From Monomorium pharaonis (lineage: Eukaryota > Arthropoda > Insecta > Hymenoptera > Formicidae), in assembly GCF_013373865.1 (NCBI RefSeq), contig NC_050472.1, positions 6,133,276 through 6,197,275 of the forward strand: a DNA stretch of 64,000 bases, in the 5' to 3' direction. This document shows positions 22,365-36,700 of this stretch, in pieces. Each line of letters begins with the position of its first letter. Positions within the stretch are counted from its first letter, which is position 1. A program made the position numbers and the translations under genes. The notes beneath the pieces were generated by a model that was not told the origin of the DNA, made no database searches, and worked only from the letters and a program-made list of their open reading frames with translations.

Positions 22365-22677
22365 CACGGAGAGAATTTTCTCTTAAAAATTACTCTGGAA
22401 ATTGTGGTAATTGTGAGACAACGTAAACCTTGAAGAATTTTATTATACTTTTAACAAAATTTACTAAAATTTATTAAAACATACAAAAATTTTCATAAAA
22501 TTTGGCAAAGTTTTAGTAAATTTTGTTAGAAGTATAGTGAAATTTACAAAATTTTGCCAGATTTCATTAAAATTTTAGTAAATTTTGTCAAAAGTATAGT
22601 AAAATTCTTCAAGGTTTATGTTATCCTACAATTACCACGATTTTCATGGTAATTTTTAAGGGAAAATTCTTTCCGTG
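22365..22677. mobile_element. Foldback MITE-like element, long form (~313 bp)
   Basis: The left end starts CACGGAGAGAATTTTCTC after TA. The right end is its inverse, GGGAAAATTCTTTCCGTG. Nearly the whole element folds back on itself: GTGGTAATTGT pairs with ACAATTACCAC, and repeats such as TTTTAGTAAATTTTGT lie near the centre. It shares termini with 10886-11034 and its core with 20826-20977. There is no ORF, so it is non-autonomous; transposase supply must be external. Confidence 0.65.
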
Positions 22678-23007
22678 GAGCAAATCATTTTTATTACAAA
22701 TCAAGTACATAAATATATATAATTTTGGAGTTGTCGCAATTATGTTATATATTCTAAAATTGATATCTATAGAATGCGCACTTGAAAATCACCCTCGTTC
22801 CCGTAGTTAGTCAGTTTCTATTTATCATGTCGTGTCGCAAGACGATCGTTGTAAGATCGTCGTAAGATAGCCGACCGTTGCCGCGCGACGGTGCATAATC
22901 ACCGCGGATTACGGTGGTTGAAATTAGAAGCTGTTTCCCAAGGTGATTCTCGGCCGGCGAGAGAGCGCGTTTACGGCGAAATCGGCGCGAAACGGGAGCG
23001 CGGTCCC

Positions 23008-23031
23008 ACGACGACGACGACGACGACGACG
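23008..23031. repeat. (ACG)n trinucleotide microsatellite
   Basis: Eight uninterrupted ACG units. Confidence 0.9.
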
Positions 23032-26000
23032 GCAGGATGACGCGACCGCCTCAAGGGGATTCGGCGCGAGAGGTTTGACGGCGGCGGCGCCCCGCGTCGC
23101 GAATAATGTGCAATGTGAACCTTGTCATTGATTTTACGTCGATAACGCGCCAAGTGTCTCGCCGTGTGGAACACACGCGAGGGACACGCGAGCCGAGTTG
23201 CCATATCGCGCTCTGTCATTAGCGCGCTCGATCGAATCATCGGTCGCGTAACCGCGCGAGCGACTTTCTCACGCTCGTTACACACTATATACGTACCATT
23301 ACGTATTACATATATGTTAAAGGTGGTCCAGGTGCCCCGCACGCGAGTAAATCGCTTTACTTAGCGGAGCGGGTGTGCGCGACTTATAGGCGAATCGACG
23401 ATGAATGCCGCGATACGGATCGATGCGGCCGTTCGTTCGCGATTGTGCGAAAATTCCCTCCCTCCACCCCCCCCCCCTCTCTCTCTCTCTCATTCGTCTG
23501 CGTACCTTATTATTTAATTCTGTTTCTCGCTGTTTACTCTCTCCCACGCGTTTGCGATTTCTACTTCGCGGTCCGTACGTCTTTTCCGATCATTATTGAA
23601 TTATGCAACGGCGAATGAAATGCGCCTTGGGAACTTTCTGAAGCATTTCTTCCCTTTCTAACTTTTAATTCTTTTATTAAGTCTGTTTCCTAATTATCTC
23701 TTTGAATGACCTTTGCGGCCGTACAATGGTCGGCTGTGCAATCGACTGCTTCTTTACAGATACAATAAAATTTCAATTGTTTTAACGGAAAGAATTGAAG
23801 TCTACCAAATTGAATTCGTTACGGTTAGAACGCAGTAGATAAATTGTACTTTTTTGATAAAAAGTTCTCTTTCTTCTCAATACTTTAGAATACATACTAC
23901 GTCATATTTTACGTGTTTTTTTGTTCTAAGTTTTTTTTTTCTTTACATTCTCACCTGGAGAGAACGCTTCTCCGCCATCCCGCAAATCGTTTGCCATTAC
24001 GGGAAGCGTCCGATAAGCGAACAGCGAAAGCCGTTCCCCGTGGAATGGTACTCTCGCTCTCGGCGACCCAGAACCTACCAGATGCAGCAATTCATACTTT
24101 CGAAGCGGAGTGAGCTGTGCAAAACTTGTCGCGTGAATCGCGCGCGTTGCATTCGGAGACGGCGCGATTTCTGCATCGCGCGGTGGCATGCAGAAACTGT
24201 TGAAGCTAAACTGTCGTAAACCTTGATCTCTCTTTCTCTCTCTCTCTCTCTCATTCTTTACTATCCCTGTCTTTTCCGTCTCGGCCACTCTTTCGCATTT
24301 TCCTCGTCTTTGTTAGTGAATGGCGACCGGCCAGCCCTTCTCTCTTTCTCTTCAGCCGGTCGGCAAGTGGAGCATGTCTATAAAATAAATGGCGGCAAAT
24401 CACGCCTGCTCCGGTTGCTATTGAACTTTAGAAGCCGCCTTTTAAATTGCCCTCCCTTTCCTAGCCTCGTCTTCGCGCGGTCTCTATCGATCTATCGATA
24501 AAATCCGCCACCATCTACCAATCGTCCCGGACGAGTCCCGCCTAAGTGCGGCATTAACGAAGGCGCGCAGGAATGCACTTGCTCATACCGCCAATATTTG
24601 CATTTCTCAGATAAGGGCTAAGATGAACGGATAAGTCGAGCAGCTTCGCTACGCGACAAGCTTCAATTTTGTTATTACGTCGCAAAACGGACGTCATTAA
24701 TTTCGTTTTTTTTTTCTACTTTTAATCTCACTTTTTACTTACAATTTTACTGACCAAGTATGCGGCGTACGTTTAAACCGAGAAAGGGAGAATTACTGCC
24801 TCTGATATTTGAGGGGAAGTCTTCTATTCGCGGAAAAAATTGGTTAATTATAACGCATATCTCAGTCCCGTCTCCCAGTTTAAGCGAGCCATTAAGTGCC
24901 CATCGCCGTTTAATTGCGCGCTAAAATGTGCAAGCGGCAGCCTCGACCGATCTCATTTCTGCTCCTCTCAATTAACCGCGCTCGATGTGGCTCGCGTTTC
25001 TGTTCTAATCAGCGGAACGTCGTTTCCATAAGATTACGAAACGTAACAGACCCGGTAAGTCTATGACGTTACGGCTTTCTTGAGCGAGTTCTTTTCTTTT
25101 TTTCTTGCCGAACTATCAGAGGCCGACAAGTCGGCAAAAGTCTCCCGAGGCCATCCGTTTAATTAGATCGCCGTACCGCGGGGATGTTGCGCGTGCATAC
25201 CTTCGTCTCGCGCTGCACTTGCGATTATCGGACTTTAAAGATCCTCGAGTCAGGGTGGGTCTTCTCGCAGTCGCGCTTGCGAAACGAGCCCATCCGGCGT
25301 TTACATAAGCCGCCCCGATGAACAATCAATCTCTTCGCTTCGGGTCGATCGATCGATCGATCGTTCCCCGGCCGAGCCGGTGAACGAGCGATCGATCAAT
25401 CAACGGCAACCGGAACGGCGTTCTCTCGAAATCGCGGGGACCATTATCATACCGCGGCGGTCACTCCGACGTAATTATGATCCGCGGAGCGGCGGCCATT
25501 GTCGGTCGTTCCGCAAGGAGCCGCGTCTGGTATTTTAATTATCAATCAAGCCCGAGGAGATCCCGGTGAACGTAAGGCGCACGCGAAAAACGGCGGGGCG
25601 CCGTGTCCGAGTCGTAATTAAATTCGGACGTCGCCGATCGAGGGGATAACGAAGGGATGGCCCGTGGGATGGAAAGGGATCTTCACCGCCGAGACCGTGA
25701 AGCGCCGCGGTACAATCGCGGTGCAAAAACGGTTGTATAAAACGGCCGAACGGGTGTGCGAACTTTACGATCCGATAGGGGAATCTTAATTCGCCTATCG
25801 GCGAACCGTAACGGGGGCGCCCACGCGCCGGCTTCGTGTGCGCGCACCGCGCGTGCACCGGATGATGCATTGAAACATCCTCGAGAGCGCGGCGATATCG
25901 CCCCGCGGAGCTCTCTCGCGCGTACCGACCTCGAAAAGGCCGATATGTCCGAGGCGTGTATCGTCCGCGTTATTTATAGAGCGACGCGCGCCGGACGGGA

Positions 26001-26211
26001 GAAACGTACATATACGCGAATCGCCGCGGATTTTTTTCCCCCGGGTATGAGAACATAATTGCAGGCTACGTCACGGAGTGAAAAGGAATCGGGGGGAAGG
26101 TACCGCGCATTGATAAGCGAACGTTGACGCTTGATAAACGACGTTTGGATTCCTCGCGGCGCGAGGTGTTGCACGTTTTTCTTCTTTTTTTTTAGAACCG
26201 TTTGTCGGCGT

Positions 26212-26533
26212 ACGGGGCATCCCAGATTCGCCGGTATGTATCGTTCGAGGACTTTTCGAATAATTCGGAACAGGTTTTTCCGTAAAAAGTTAATTTTATA
26301 ATCACATTTTTACTCTCTTTTTGAAATTCGTAGATATTTGAATAAAGTGTAGAACTTTGTTTTGTACTTTGTTCCTTTAAATGAAATTTTCTTTAAATTC
26401 GCAAATATCTCACAATTTTCAGTAGCTCATAATTTACTGTAGAAAGGATAATTTTGTTAGTGAGAAATGAACTGCTCTGTGTTGGTCGAAGGTTCTACAT
26501 ACAAAGAGACGTCTTACACAAGACATCCTGTAC
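26212..26533. mobile_element. Possible decayed inverted-repeat element (CAGGGTGTCC-type ends)
   Basis: The left end reads ACGGGGCATCCCAGATTCG. The right end, read on the minus strand, is close to CAGGATGTCTTGT. Both resemble the CAGGGTGTCC-type termini common in insect DNA transposon remnants. The interior is AT-rich and non-coding, in contrast to its CpG-rich surroundings. A similar isolated terminus lies at about 8035-8050. This is a weak call. Confidence 0.25.
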
Positions 26534-27409
26534 AGAGGAGTGCATTCTCGAAGGACAATCGCGGCCCGCGGCGCGGCGAGTGTGATACCGAAAAATGTTT
26601 ATCGCCGAATATTCCGTATCTCGATTATTTATAGACGTTCACGCGCGCGGGGAGAGATCCGTAAATCTACGGGGATTTTTTCGCGACCGGGCTTATAATT
26701 ATGGGATGCTTCGAGAGCCGGAGAAAAGGCGCGGCGATTGTGCATGCTGCGTTCGCCATATATATATATATATATATTGATAGAGACTCTCCTCGGCAAG
26801 TGCACCGCGCGCAAAACAAATGATGCTCGAATCTTTATGACCGAAAGGCAACCCGTATATTTCTCAGTTCTTAACCGGCCGCGACAAATGCATCCGCTTC
26901 GGTTACCCGCCTCGATATAAACATGTCATTAGAGGTATCAGAGAATTACTTTTACAAATCCCATTGTCTAAAAGACAAAAAATAAAAAAAATACATGTAT
27001 CATCAGGGAGAGGAATTAAGCAATTAACAAATATTTTAAGAATATAAATTTTTTAAATGAAATTTGTATTAAATTAATAATTCCATGATTTAATTTTTAA
27101 TCGCTGATTTGAAGAAAAAACGTGTATTGAATAAAGACATTTGCGGATCGAGTAATAGCAGGATACAATTTGATAGCAGTAAAAAAATTCCCCATGATTT
27201 ATTTTCTTGTTAAGTCGTCTATCCGACGCTTGTTCTCTCAAACCTCGATAGAGCGTATAATTAGAGAGTAAAGTGTAGGGTTGTAGCAGGTAGTTGCAAA
27301 CTGCTCTCCAAATAATGCATGTATTGAATAATGTGTGAAAAAGGAGCCGTCTCGGAAGCGATAGCTTATTGTGCATTCTAGTTTTTTCATAACGCGAGAA
27401 AATGAACGT

Positions 27410-27441
<32 letters not shown>

Positions 27442-30400
27442 TGAGGAAGTGCGAGGTTGATAGGCAAATTTCTGGGGTCAATTACCGGGACCAATCTGAG
27501 ACGAAAGTGAAAATGCATCGCTGGGAGTGCATCACCGTGCACATCCGATGCATCAGGGACCACGTGGTGGCCTTGAACCGCCCACCTGCTCGGGCATGGC
27601 GTTACGCTCGGATTATCTGATCGTAATAACGGGACGAGTATGCCAATCGGCGGTGGACTTTAATTGCGACGAATTGCAGGCTGCTCCGGAGCTGCGTCGT
27701 CTCTCGGATGAATTTAGCAGCGATCGTCGCGCAATCGCAGTCCCGCAGAATGATCCCGCTGAGCTCGCGCTGTAATCACTGCAATTATGTTAAAGAGAAG
27801 AGCCAGAAATGAACTGCCATTTTTCTGCAAATTAGATGCTTCTCGGTAGAAGTACGAAACAGTTCAATAATCCGCTTTTTAGCATTTTCATTAAGCTTCA
27901 TCTCGAATAGATTTATTAATGTTTATATTCTTTCAGCACTGCATAAAGTTCTGGCTGTCATTGAAAGATTTTTGATTAGATTAATTTGAAAGTTATAAAT
28001 ATTATTACGTGCAAACAAGATATTTTATACGAAACATTATTCTTTGTTAAAAATTAATTCTATCAAACGCAAAAATTTTATGATTAATTATACGTCATAA
28101 CATGTCAAGTTAACGTTTTTTAAATCAATATTTTTATTATACTCTTTCGCGCAATGTTATTTCGTCAACTATTTCGAAATTAATTTGATTCTTAGATATT
28201 GCTGAAGTGATACAGTGAAATATAAAATCTTTGTACATTATTCGTCTTTTATTTCGATCGTTCGCATAAGGTTTCACTGACCGCAAGGAGATCCAGCGAA
28301 ATGAAAGGTAAGAAACAATTCTGCGTATGATCTTCGCGAATGCTCTCACCGCAAATTCCCATGTAACTGCTAACTTGTCCATTCGACTTCTATTATCGAG
28401 GTATCAATCGGCAACAGTTATTTTCGCTCGTTTTCTTATTGCGCGCGTGCCCTATGCGTTCGCCGGAGTAAGTCGATACTTTAATAAGATTCGTGCCCGA
28501 GTCGAGATAGTGGATCGATCAGAAGTTATTCCGAGAATAACTTGAAATAATTGTGAATCGTCGTATATACTTACGATACATACCAAAAAAAAAAATATAT
28601 CCGATGTCTTTATTATAATTTTTGTCGTAACTATCGCTTGTGCCTTTGTTTCTTTATACCCTCGGGCCACTTTGAAAATCGTGTTCGAAGTATCGGGAAT
28701 AATAATTCCCGAGTAGATTTTACTCCAGCATAAATCTGCATATTCGAGAAGTGTTAAAAATTTATCGTAACGTTAAGTCTCAATTTGCTTTACGATAATT
28801 CTTATTGACCGCGAAATTCTCATTCCTATTCTTTCATTCATATTTCTTCGTACATTGTGCAACTCTGTTTTGGGCTACGAGCGCGATTGAATGCGCCGAC
28901 GATATTTATTTGGCACAGGGGAGCATGATTTACAGCGACTATCGAAATTCGCCTCTAATCCCCTTTTACTTACCTTTCGTTTTTCTCACAGGCAACGTCC
29001 GCTTCAACGTCCGCCTCGGTTACGATTTCGCGCGATCCGTTTCCATAAAGTATACGGCAATCCAGGGAGTCGGAATTGCCTAAGCCTCGACTCGGATAAT
29101 TAACACGATATTAAAGAGTTATCTTTGTAGATTCATCCACTTGGATATCCCCTTTTCCGAACCGCTCTCTCAATCCCTTCCTGAGCTGCAGCCGATATTC
29201 GCCTAGCGTGAGTTATGGCCTCCTCTCACGCCAAGTCCTTGCGTTCCTTGCGCTCGCGCGAAAAAGCGACCGTCTCACGCACCCGGCGAACGTATCATTA
29301 TTGCCGTTTAAGTGGTTGCACGAGTTTACTATTTGCAATGCTCGTTTCGTGATAGTATAATAAGAATAATTTGAAGTCAAACGACGACAATGTCGGTTAA
29401 TTAGAGATTGCCGGCTGGAATTCGATATTTCTCCGGGTTTCTGTTCCGCTTTATCTACCACGGCACTTCGATATCCTTTATTTTTACGTGCACAAAGTGA
29501 ATAGGTTTAAATTCTCGAGAGAAACACATCTTTTTGAAGTGACGTTTCTATAAGAAATTTTATTTTTGCAATATAATTATTATTGTGCAGTTTTGATAAA
29601 AAAAATTTGTTTTTATTATTTTCTTGATGACAGATAAAATTATATCTGAAGACAAACTTGTTAAAATATTTGCGTATAGTATTTTTGCATAATTGTCTTA
29701 TTAAATTTAAATAATTATATATTAAATTACATTAGCTATATTAATTGTATACGTTAAATTAAAATTATTATTAAGAGTTATTCCATTAATCTATTATTAT
29801 TATTAAAATTATTAATTTATAATGATAATTAATTATTATAATCTTTCTCCCCTTTTATATAAATATATATAATTAAATTTTACACAACAATTTCTATAAA
29901 ATTCTAAAAGTTGTCCGTTTTTTCAACGTTGCTTATAATGATACAACTTTGTTTTTAACGTTTTACGAAAATAAAAAGATGTATAATATTTTTTTCTATG
30001 TGGCTAATAGTATAATAATTTTGATTGTCTACAGCTAAAGGTTAACTCGCCTTTCGTACGTATACAATTTAACTGTAGATGGGATAATTCTAAAATATTC
30101 GCGATACGGTCCGTTTTGAATTAGTCGCAAGTTAATGGTCTTACGCGCTTTTTTTCGCTCTCGATAATCTCTTTATTACCACAAAGAGGCCGAACCTTTT
30201 AATTATTTATAGCCCGCAAGCGAAGCCCCCGGCTGAAATATACGCCTGCACATTATAATGGTTCATTATATTTCGAGCAGTTGCTCATACATATACAACT
30301 ATTGAAAACACGCGCATTCGAATATTTTAGACTTAATTACTTTTCCTTTAACCATGTTTTCGAATAAAGTAATCGCCCGGCCCCGAAGTCAAAAATCGTC

Positions 30401-31764
30401 GGAACGTTCGTACATTTGGATAATTAGTATATTTTGAGTTTCGCGTGCGGCTTGAATTCGATACGCTCGATATATCAGGATAATAATTCCGGTAGTGTAA
30501 ATTTAGCCGGTCGATCGATATGGCGAACGCGCGTTAGCCTGACCTTTCGGCTCTCGCGATCGCCGGTATCGTAAATTATGGGATATCCCTCGCGCTCTCG
30601 TGGTCCGGATCCCATTTTTGGCGATCGTTCGCCGGGTCAACCTTTATGGACATCGTTGCGAATCGCCGTGAAATCGCCGTCGTCCAGGCGAACGCCGCCG
30701 GGGTGATGGCGGCGGACGCGCGGTCCGCCGCGCGAATTACCACGTCCTTCCACCCTCCGGCTCTCTCTGTTCCTGTCGAGGACGCGCGCGCGCGCACCAG
30801 CGGGTATAATGCGCCGCTTTAAAACGCGCCGCGAAAGTGCTCGCGCTCGTCCATGCGCGGAAAAGTGCTGCGCGCGCGTTACGCACGCAGCTGCGCGCCA
30901 TAAAGATTCGTATGCCTTCCGCCGCATCGCGCCGCGTTCGTAAAAGGGTAACGGAATGTCCGGGGATAATATGCGAGATGTAACCGCGCGGCGGAATAAA
31001 ATATTCCTCATTCGTATCGTTTCTATAGACGAGATTTACCGTTTCCTACTTCGAATTTATGAAACACGCTGACAGCTTTATACGTGTCGTATAGCTCTCT
31101 CTTCAATTTCCTTAGAATTATTGATTATTAAATATCCCTTTTTTTAAATTAACAGCCATAAATGACACGGGATGTCTTTCTGAGACATTAATTCTTTTTA
31201 TTTATGGGAAATGCTTGGTGTGAGAACGATATTGGGACTTTTGTAAGCGTGAGAGGTTTATTAGAAATAATTTCATAGTGTAATAAATTTCCGTTCTCGG
31301 AATGGGTGAAAAATTTGAGCAACAGACAGAATTCAAACGAGAAGTCTCGAAAAAGTCAAATTTTCTTTATTTTATCGGTTACCTCGATACACTTGTAAGA
31401 CGTTTTCGAAGAAACGTAGAAATTCCAGATACGATTCTTCACGATGATCCGTAACGACTTCGCTCTTCTCGCTTTTCTTGCAAATCGCGCGCCATTCCGG
31501 ATCGTTAGTGTCTCGCAGCCGGAGGTTGTTCACGTTACTCGCGCGCAGTCGTAGTCGAGAGCGTGAAGGCTCCGGGAATTCGAGATGGTTATTCGTGGTA
31601 GCTGGGATGCGTTGAAACCCCGCGAGCGTCTTCTCACGGTGGCTCGAATCATCGATTTACCGTCGACGTCGATTTCCCTCTCCGCCCACCTATGCCTTTC
31701 GTTTCGGCGGATATCGCGAAATAATGAAAGCTCGCAGCGCGCAAGAAAGAAAGAGAGAAAAAAC

Positions 31765-31765
<1 letters not shown>

Positions 31766-31804
<39 letters not shown>
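31766..31804. repeat. (GA)n microsatellite
   Basis: About 19 GA units. Confidence 0.9.
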
Positions 31805-31810
<6 letters not shown>

Positions 31811-33735
31811 CAGAATGCGAGAGAACGGCGACGCAAACGCTAGACAGCCAGCGGGAGAAGAATGGCATAGAAGGTACAAGCTCGAGAGAGTCGCTCGGGC
31901 TGAGGCGTATTAGAGGTGTAGGCACGTTCGACACGGCACAGATGAATCGCCGGGGTCGAAAGGTGGCTGATAGATGCGCCGAGATTAGGCCGCCTCGGCT
32001 ATCTCGATTTTACCGGTACGCGGATCCCATCGGCTCGCGATCGCGGGGAGCACGTGTGTGCCTTCGTATTGAAATCTGGTATTTCGTTGCCAACCAGGAA
32101 GCCAGCCCGGGGGTGGAGAAAGGATTTCCCCCGCGCGAGAAGAAATGCGAATAATCCGCCCGCGCGATCGGACTTCTGCATCATGCAATCGGTGCCCGAT
32201 GCTCGGATTCCAGATCGAGGACAATGGGAGAAATTAATTCGTCGCTGTTTAGATCGGGTATTCGCGATGAACCTCGATCGTTATCCTCGTCGTGATCGAT
32301 CGTTCGGGTAAATCGGATCGACAGGGGCAGCTGAGCGTTGTAATTTGTTTCGCCGTTTCAGTTTGCGTTTCAGATTTCATTTTTTATAAGTTGTATCACC
32401 TCCATTTGCTACGAAGCATATATTATTGGGATGATTAATGACCGTCAAGACTTTCCCGTACTTTCCATGTAACTGTTTATAAAATCAATATTTACCATAG
32501 GCAATATATGTACATTAATCTCGCGTGCATAATATTCCTAGAATATTATAGATTCCGCGTAGCCACGTGTAAAATTTGCTTTATAGCCAATTCCACGATT
32601 TCTCCCGATCACATAACGTATATGTCATCTATTGGCCGGAGCTGTTCTTGGCCACTCTCGACGGATCGGCGGTGGCGCGAGCGTGAAGCATCTCCGGCTC
32701 GTTTATAGAAATACAGTTCTTTCCGCGATCGACCATCAAAGCTTTTACGAGCTCCCGAAGTTCGACAACCCCGGGGCATAATGTATTCCGTAAATGATAC
32801 CGATGGATCGTACGAACGAGCCCCGGGTATCATTAATTCCGACGGATCGGACCGTATCTCAAAATTATCGCGGCGACCATCGCGGAGATGTTCCGTTACT
32901 TCCGCCTTTCCCGACCGATTCGTGGGAATAACGGACGGGTCCATGCGATGTCGATCGATAGGTCAACAATCGTCGTCGTTGTCGCCGTTCGCCTAAGTTT
33001 TCAATCAATCGCGATAGGAATCGCGGTCGCGGCGATCGATGCCGCAATCGATCGATGTCGCGACGCGATGGCGCACGGTCTCTCTCTCTTTCTCTCTTTC
33101 TGAGACACGCCGCGCAATTTCGCGCGGGAGGAAAAAACGCCGATTAAATGGCGAGCGGTAAACTAAGCATCTATTCATAAATCACGCGTATCTCTCGAAT
33201 CGAGGAATGAAATAGCATAATGGGTCTTTTCTTCGCGATTTTCATCACGACGCGTCACCGTCGTGGGCGACGGCGCCCGCGAAGACATACATCACCGCGA
33301 TGCCTGGACGCGTTGAACGTTTCTAACATTCAAATCCTCCGCTAATAATCCTCGCGAGTGCGCGTCCACGCATGTGTCGGCCGCAGATGATTATCCGAGC
33401 CGCGAAACCGGAGATTCGAATTATCGGATGCGCCGGTTTACAACCGATCACCGGCGAAGGTTGTTCACCGGCCGCTTGTTTTCGCCTTGGTGTACGTGTG
33501 TGTGCGTGTGTGTGCGCGCAGATATGCGTTCTCTGCTCGCAGGTGCCGTACGTTACGAGAGTTATCCAGCGCGCGAGGGAGCTCGGTGCACGAAGGGAGT
33601 CCAAACACGCCGATAATTCAGCCACGTTGACCATCGCGCTCGCCGTAGATCCCCGGGATCGCCATTGTTTCGCGAGAACTTTGTGTAATTCTCGTCGAGC
33701 ATCTCGGGAGCGCCTCCGACTTTTCCCTCTTTTTC

Positions 33736-33738
<3 letters not shown>

Positions 33739-33776
<38 letters not shown>
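33739..33776. repeat. (CT)n microsatellite
   Basis: About 19 CT units. Frames crossing it on both strands are open by composition and are not credible genes. Confidence 0.9.
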
Positions 33777-33782
<6 letters not shown>

Positions 33783-36700
33783 GCTGCTTCCACTTCTCTC
33801 GTTTTCTTTTGCCTTCCTGCAACATTTCTTTCGGTTCTCTCCACGGTTACCACGAGCTCTTACGTAACCCTCGCCGTAACCGGGCAGAGCGTGTTTAGTT
33901 TGTTCGACGCAATTTACGTTTGAAGGGCTGATCGTAGAGCGAGGAAATTCCAGCGTGAGGAATACCCGATGTGTATGCGGACCGTTTAAACTGAGTTCTC
34001 TCTTTCTGTAGGTGTCTTAGAAAATTATAACTTCCGCCTGAGAGCCGAGAAGGATGTATGGCTCGAGTGTAAGAGGCGAAGTGTTAAAGTGGTACCGGCG
34101 GTTCTCGCGCGTCAAGTGTTCCGAGTAGATGGAAATAAATTGACGAAGATATTTCTAATTGTCGCAATGTGCATAATTTGCAAAAGCGAGAAGTTGAGAT
34201 TTGGTTATCCTTAACGAAAAGCTAAAGTGTTAATGTATTTTTATTACATATTATTTTATTTTCTCTGTTATGCGGAAGCAAATTAATTTGTTTTTCTAAT
34301 CAAATTTGAGAATATTTAGTTGCATTATTTTATTTAGATATCTTTTAATCTACGCGCGTAGAGATAAGTAAATCAAAAATAGATACGGAGAATTCTTACG
34401 AAGAATAGAAAATATATGAAAAGATGATTGCACGATGCTCGGCATTCTAAACTTTCGCATAGAGAGAAAACTCGAGGAGATCAACGATAATCGAGATCGC
34501 GCGAGATCTTACCACGAGTGTTTACGCGTGAATATACGCGTTACATAAGCTGCGCTATTAGTTCTGCGATAATCACATCACGTTCGGCACCTTTTCAAGA
34601 GAGAAAGAGAGCATACCGAGATTTTCCGCGATTGCGAGATGTCCATTTTCCAAAAAAAAAAAAAAAAAAATCTTACACAACCGCGCATTGTAGCATCTCG
34701 GGGAACGTTATTGTATACCGAGGTGCAAGACAAAAATATTTAGCAACTACCGTGTAAGGAAAATTCTCATAATGAATATGTACATACATACAGATGCAAT
34801 TAAATGCTAACACGGCGGAAACGATTTAAAAGAAAAAAAAAAAGAGGAAAGCCGATATTTATCTGCACGGTGATCGGTCGAAAATCCAGGTGTAGGACTT
34901 CTTAGTTGATCTTTTGACATAGAGAAATGGCGATTTGGGAAACTGCAATTCAGATTTCCCATGTACTATAATTTACGAAAAATTGCATGGCGTGTCAAGG
35001 CGAGATTGCAGTACAAATACTATAATTACAGTCGGCTGGTCAGCAACGCCGCGACTACCGACAGATTTATTTGAAGAAAACTTTATTATCTCGCAGAAGC
35101 CGCGCGTTTGAGAAAAAAAGGAAATCGCTTCCCACCACGGTAATCGTTGGAATTTCGCGCGGCGATTACTCCGCCGCCGAAAGAAGATCTGTCCGCTTTT
35201 TGTCGGTGTCGCGACGTGGGAAAGTTCTTACGCTACATTACGTGATACTTGACGCACAATGCTGGGACTTAACGGAAAGCTTACGCATCGTCGAATCGTC
35301 GTTTACGCTCAGCGGAAGATAAGCACACGGGCAATTAGCTCGCGTTATTAGATAACAACACTTTCACGTCAACGCAGCCCGGTGAATTCGTAATCCAGAT
35401 CTGCAATTTCCCATTTTACTCGCGTGAATGTTTTTCTTATTCAGTTAGAATCGATCATTACTTACTTTTAATCGTTGATTATTTTATTCCAATATTAATA
35501 TAAAATCTTTTAACACACCTGTGCGCAATACGGAAGAAAAAATTACGATCTAATGAGGCTCGTCCAAGAAATGAAAATGGGACTTTTTATTGCGCGACCG
35601 CGTTGCGGAAAATATCGTCTATGACAACAGGTGTGTACGACCGGTAAGTATACGCCTGTGTATCCAGTCTTGCCCAATAAAGCGCCGTGTGAATGATTGC
35701 AATAGGCGTGCACGCAATTCATTTCGCCAGTGCGAATTCCAACGCTGGTTTTTCATCAGCGCGAACCGCGCCTCGATTTTCATCTTTTCAGTCGGACACG
35801 ACACGACAACGTTTCCTCGGTTGCCCCTGCGATCGCCCTTTTGCAGATTCCGTATGCAAATGCCTTTCACAATTGCTTTTAGACATTTAAACACCGTGAG
35901 GTGGTAAAAGCAGTCTAATGAAACGGTAGAAATGCGATCATTGAGCAATTTAAATGCAAATCAATTCAGTTAAAAAAATTACTGATTAAAATGATCTTTT
36001 TTACACAATATTTAATTAAGTTACTTATTGTATTTAATTTTCAACTTGTGTCTAAGAAATAATTTAAAATATTTAAATTTAAGGATTCTTAATTTTTAAA
36101 TAAGAAATCTTTTAATTTCTCGAATTATTTCTGAGACACTAGTTAAATTAGACGAATGAATATACGACTGAAATTTGAGTCAAGAAATATGGCGTGTAGA
36201 AAATGAAACGCGGAATACGGATGAGCTTTGAAGTTGATTTGTGTGAAACGTAAAACGGCAGAACTCTATTTAGCCCCTGGTAAAGTGCTGTCCCTGACAC
36301 CGCCTTGCGTATTAGATACCCGTATGTGTGCGTACGTGTTAATGCACACGTGAGGGCCGTGTGCGTGATATACGCGCTGTCGCGCCGCGAAATTTAGTGA
36401 CGGTAAATAAAATTTCACTTTGGCGTCGGGATTTTTTGCCTGTAATTATTACGGTTCATCCCGTCTCGTTCGCCGTTCGCCGTTCTTTCTCACCGCCGGC
36501 GCAGTCTTGCAGTCTTTATTTTTCGATACGTAGACACTTGGCCTTCCTGTTTTACTGTGGGTGCAGCGCGAAAGGCTGCTTCCCGCTCGGCGAAACTTTA
36601 TGCATGAAGCGCGCGCATTAAAGTTTAATCGCTCGCGAACGTAATGATGAGTCACGTTTCTGCCATCCGACGCTCGATAAGTTAATGCGGACTATCGTAA

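Noticed and set aside
27527..27775. 82-codon plus-strand frame with GLEPPTCSGMALRSD
   Set aside because: No domain is recognised and it starts beside a CT microsatellite; composition alone could keep it open.
33323..33923. Long overlapping frames on both strands (176 and 183 codons)
   Set aside because: They run through a CT/GA microsatellite and GC-rich DNA where stops are rare; no motif is seen on either strand.
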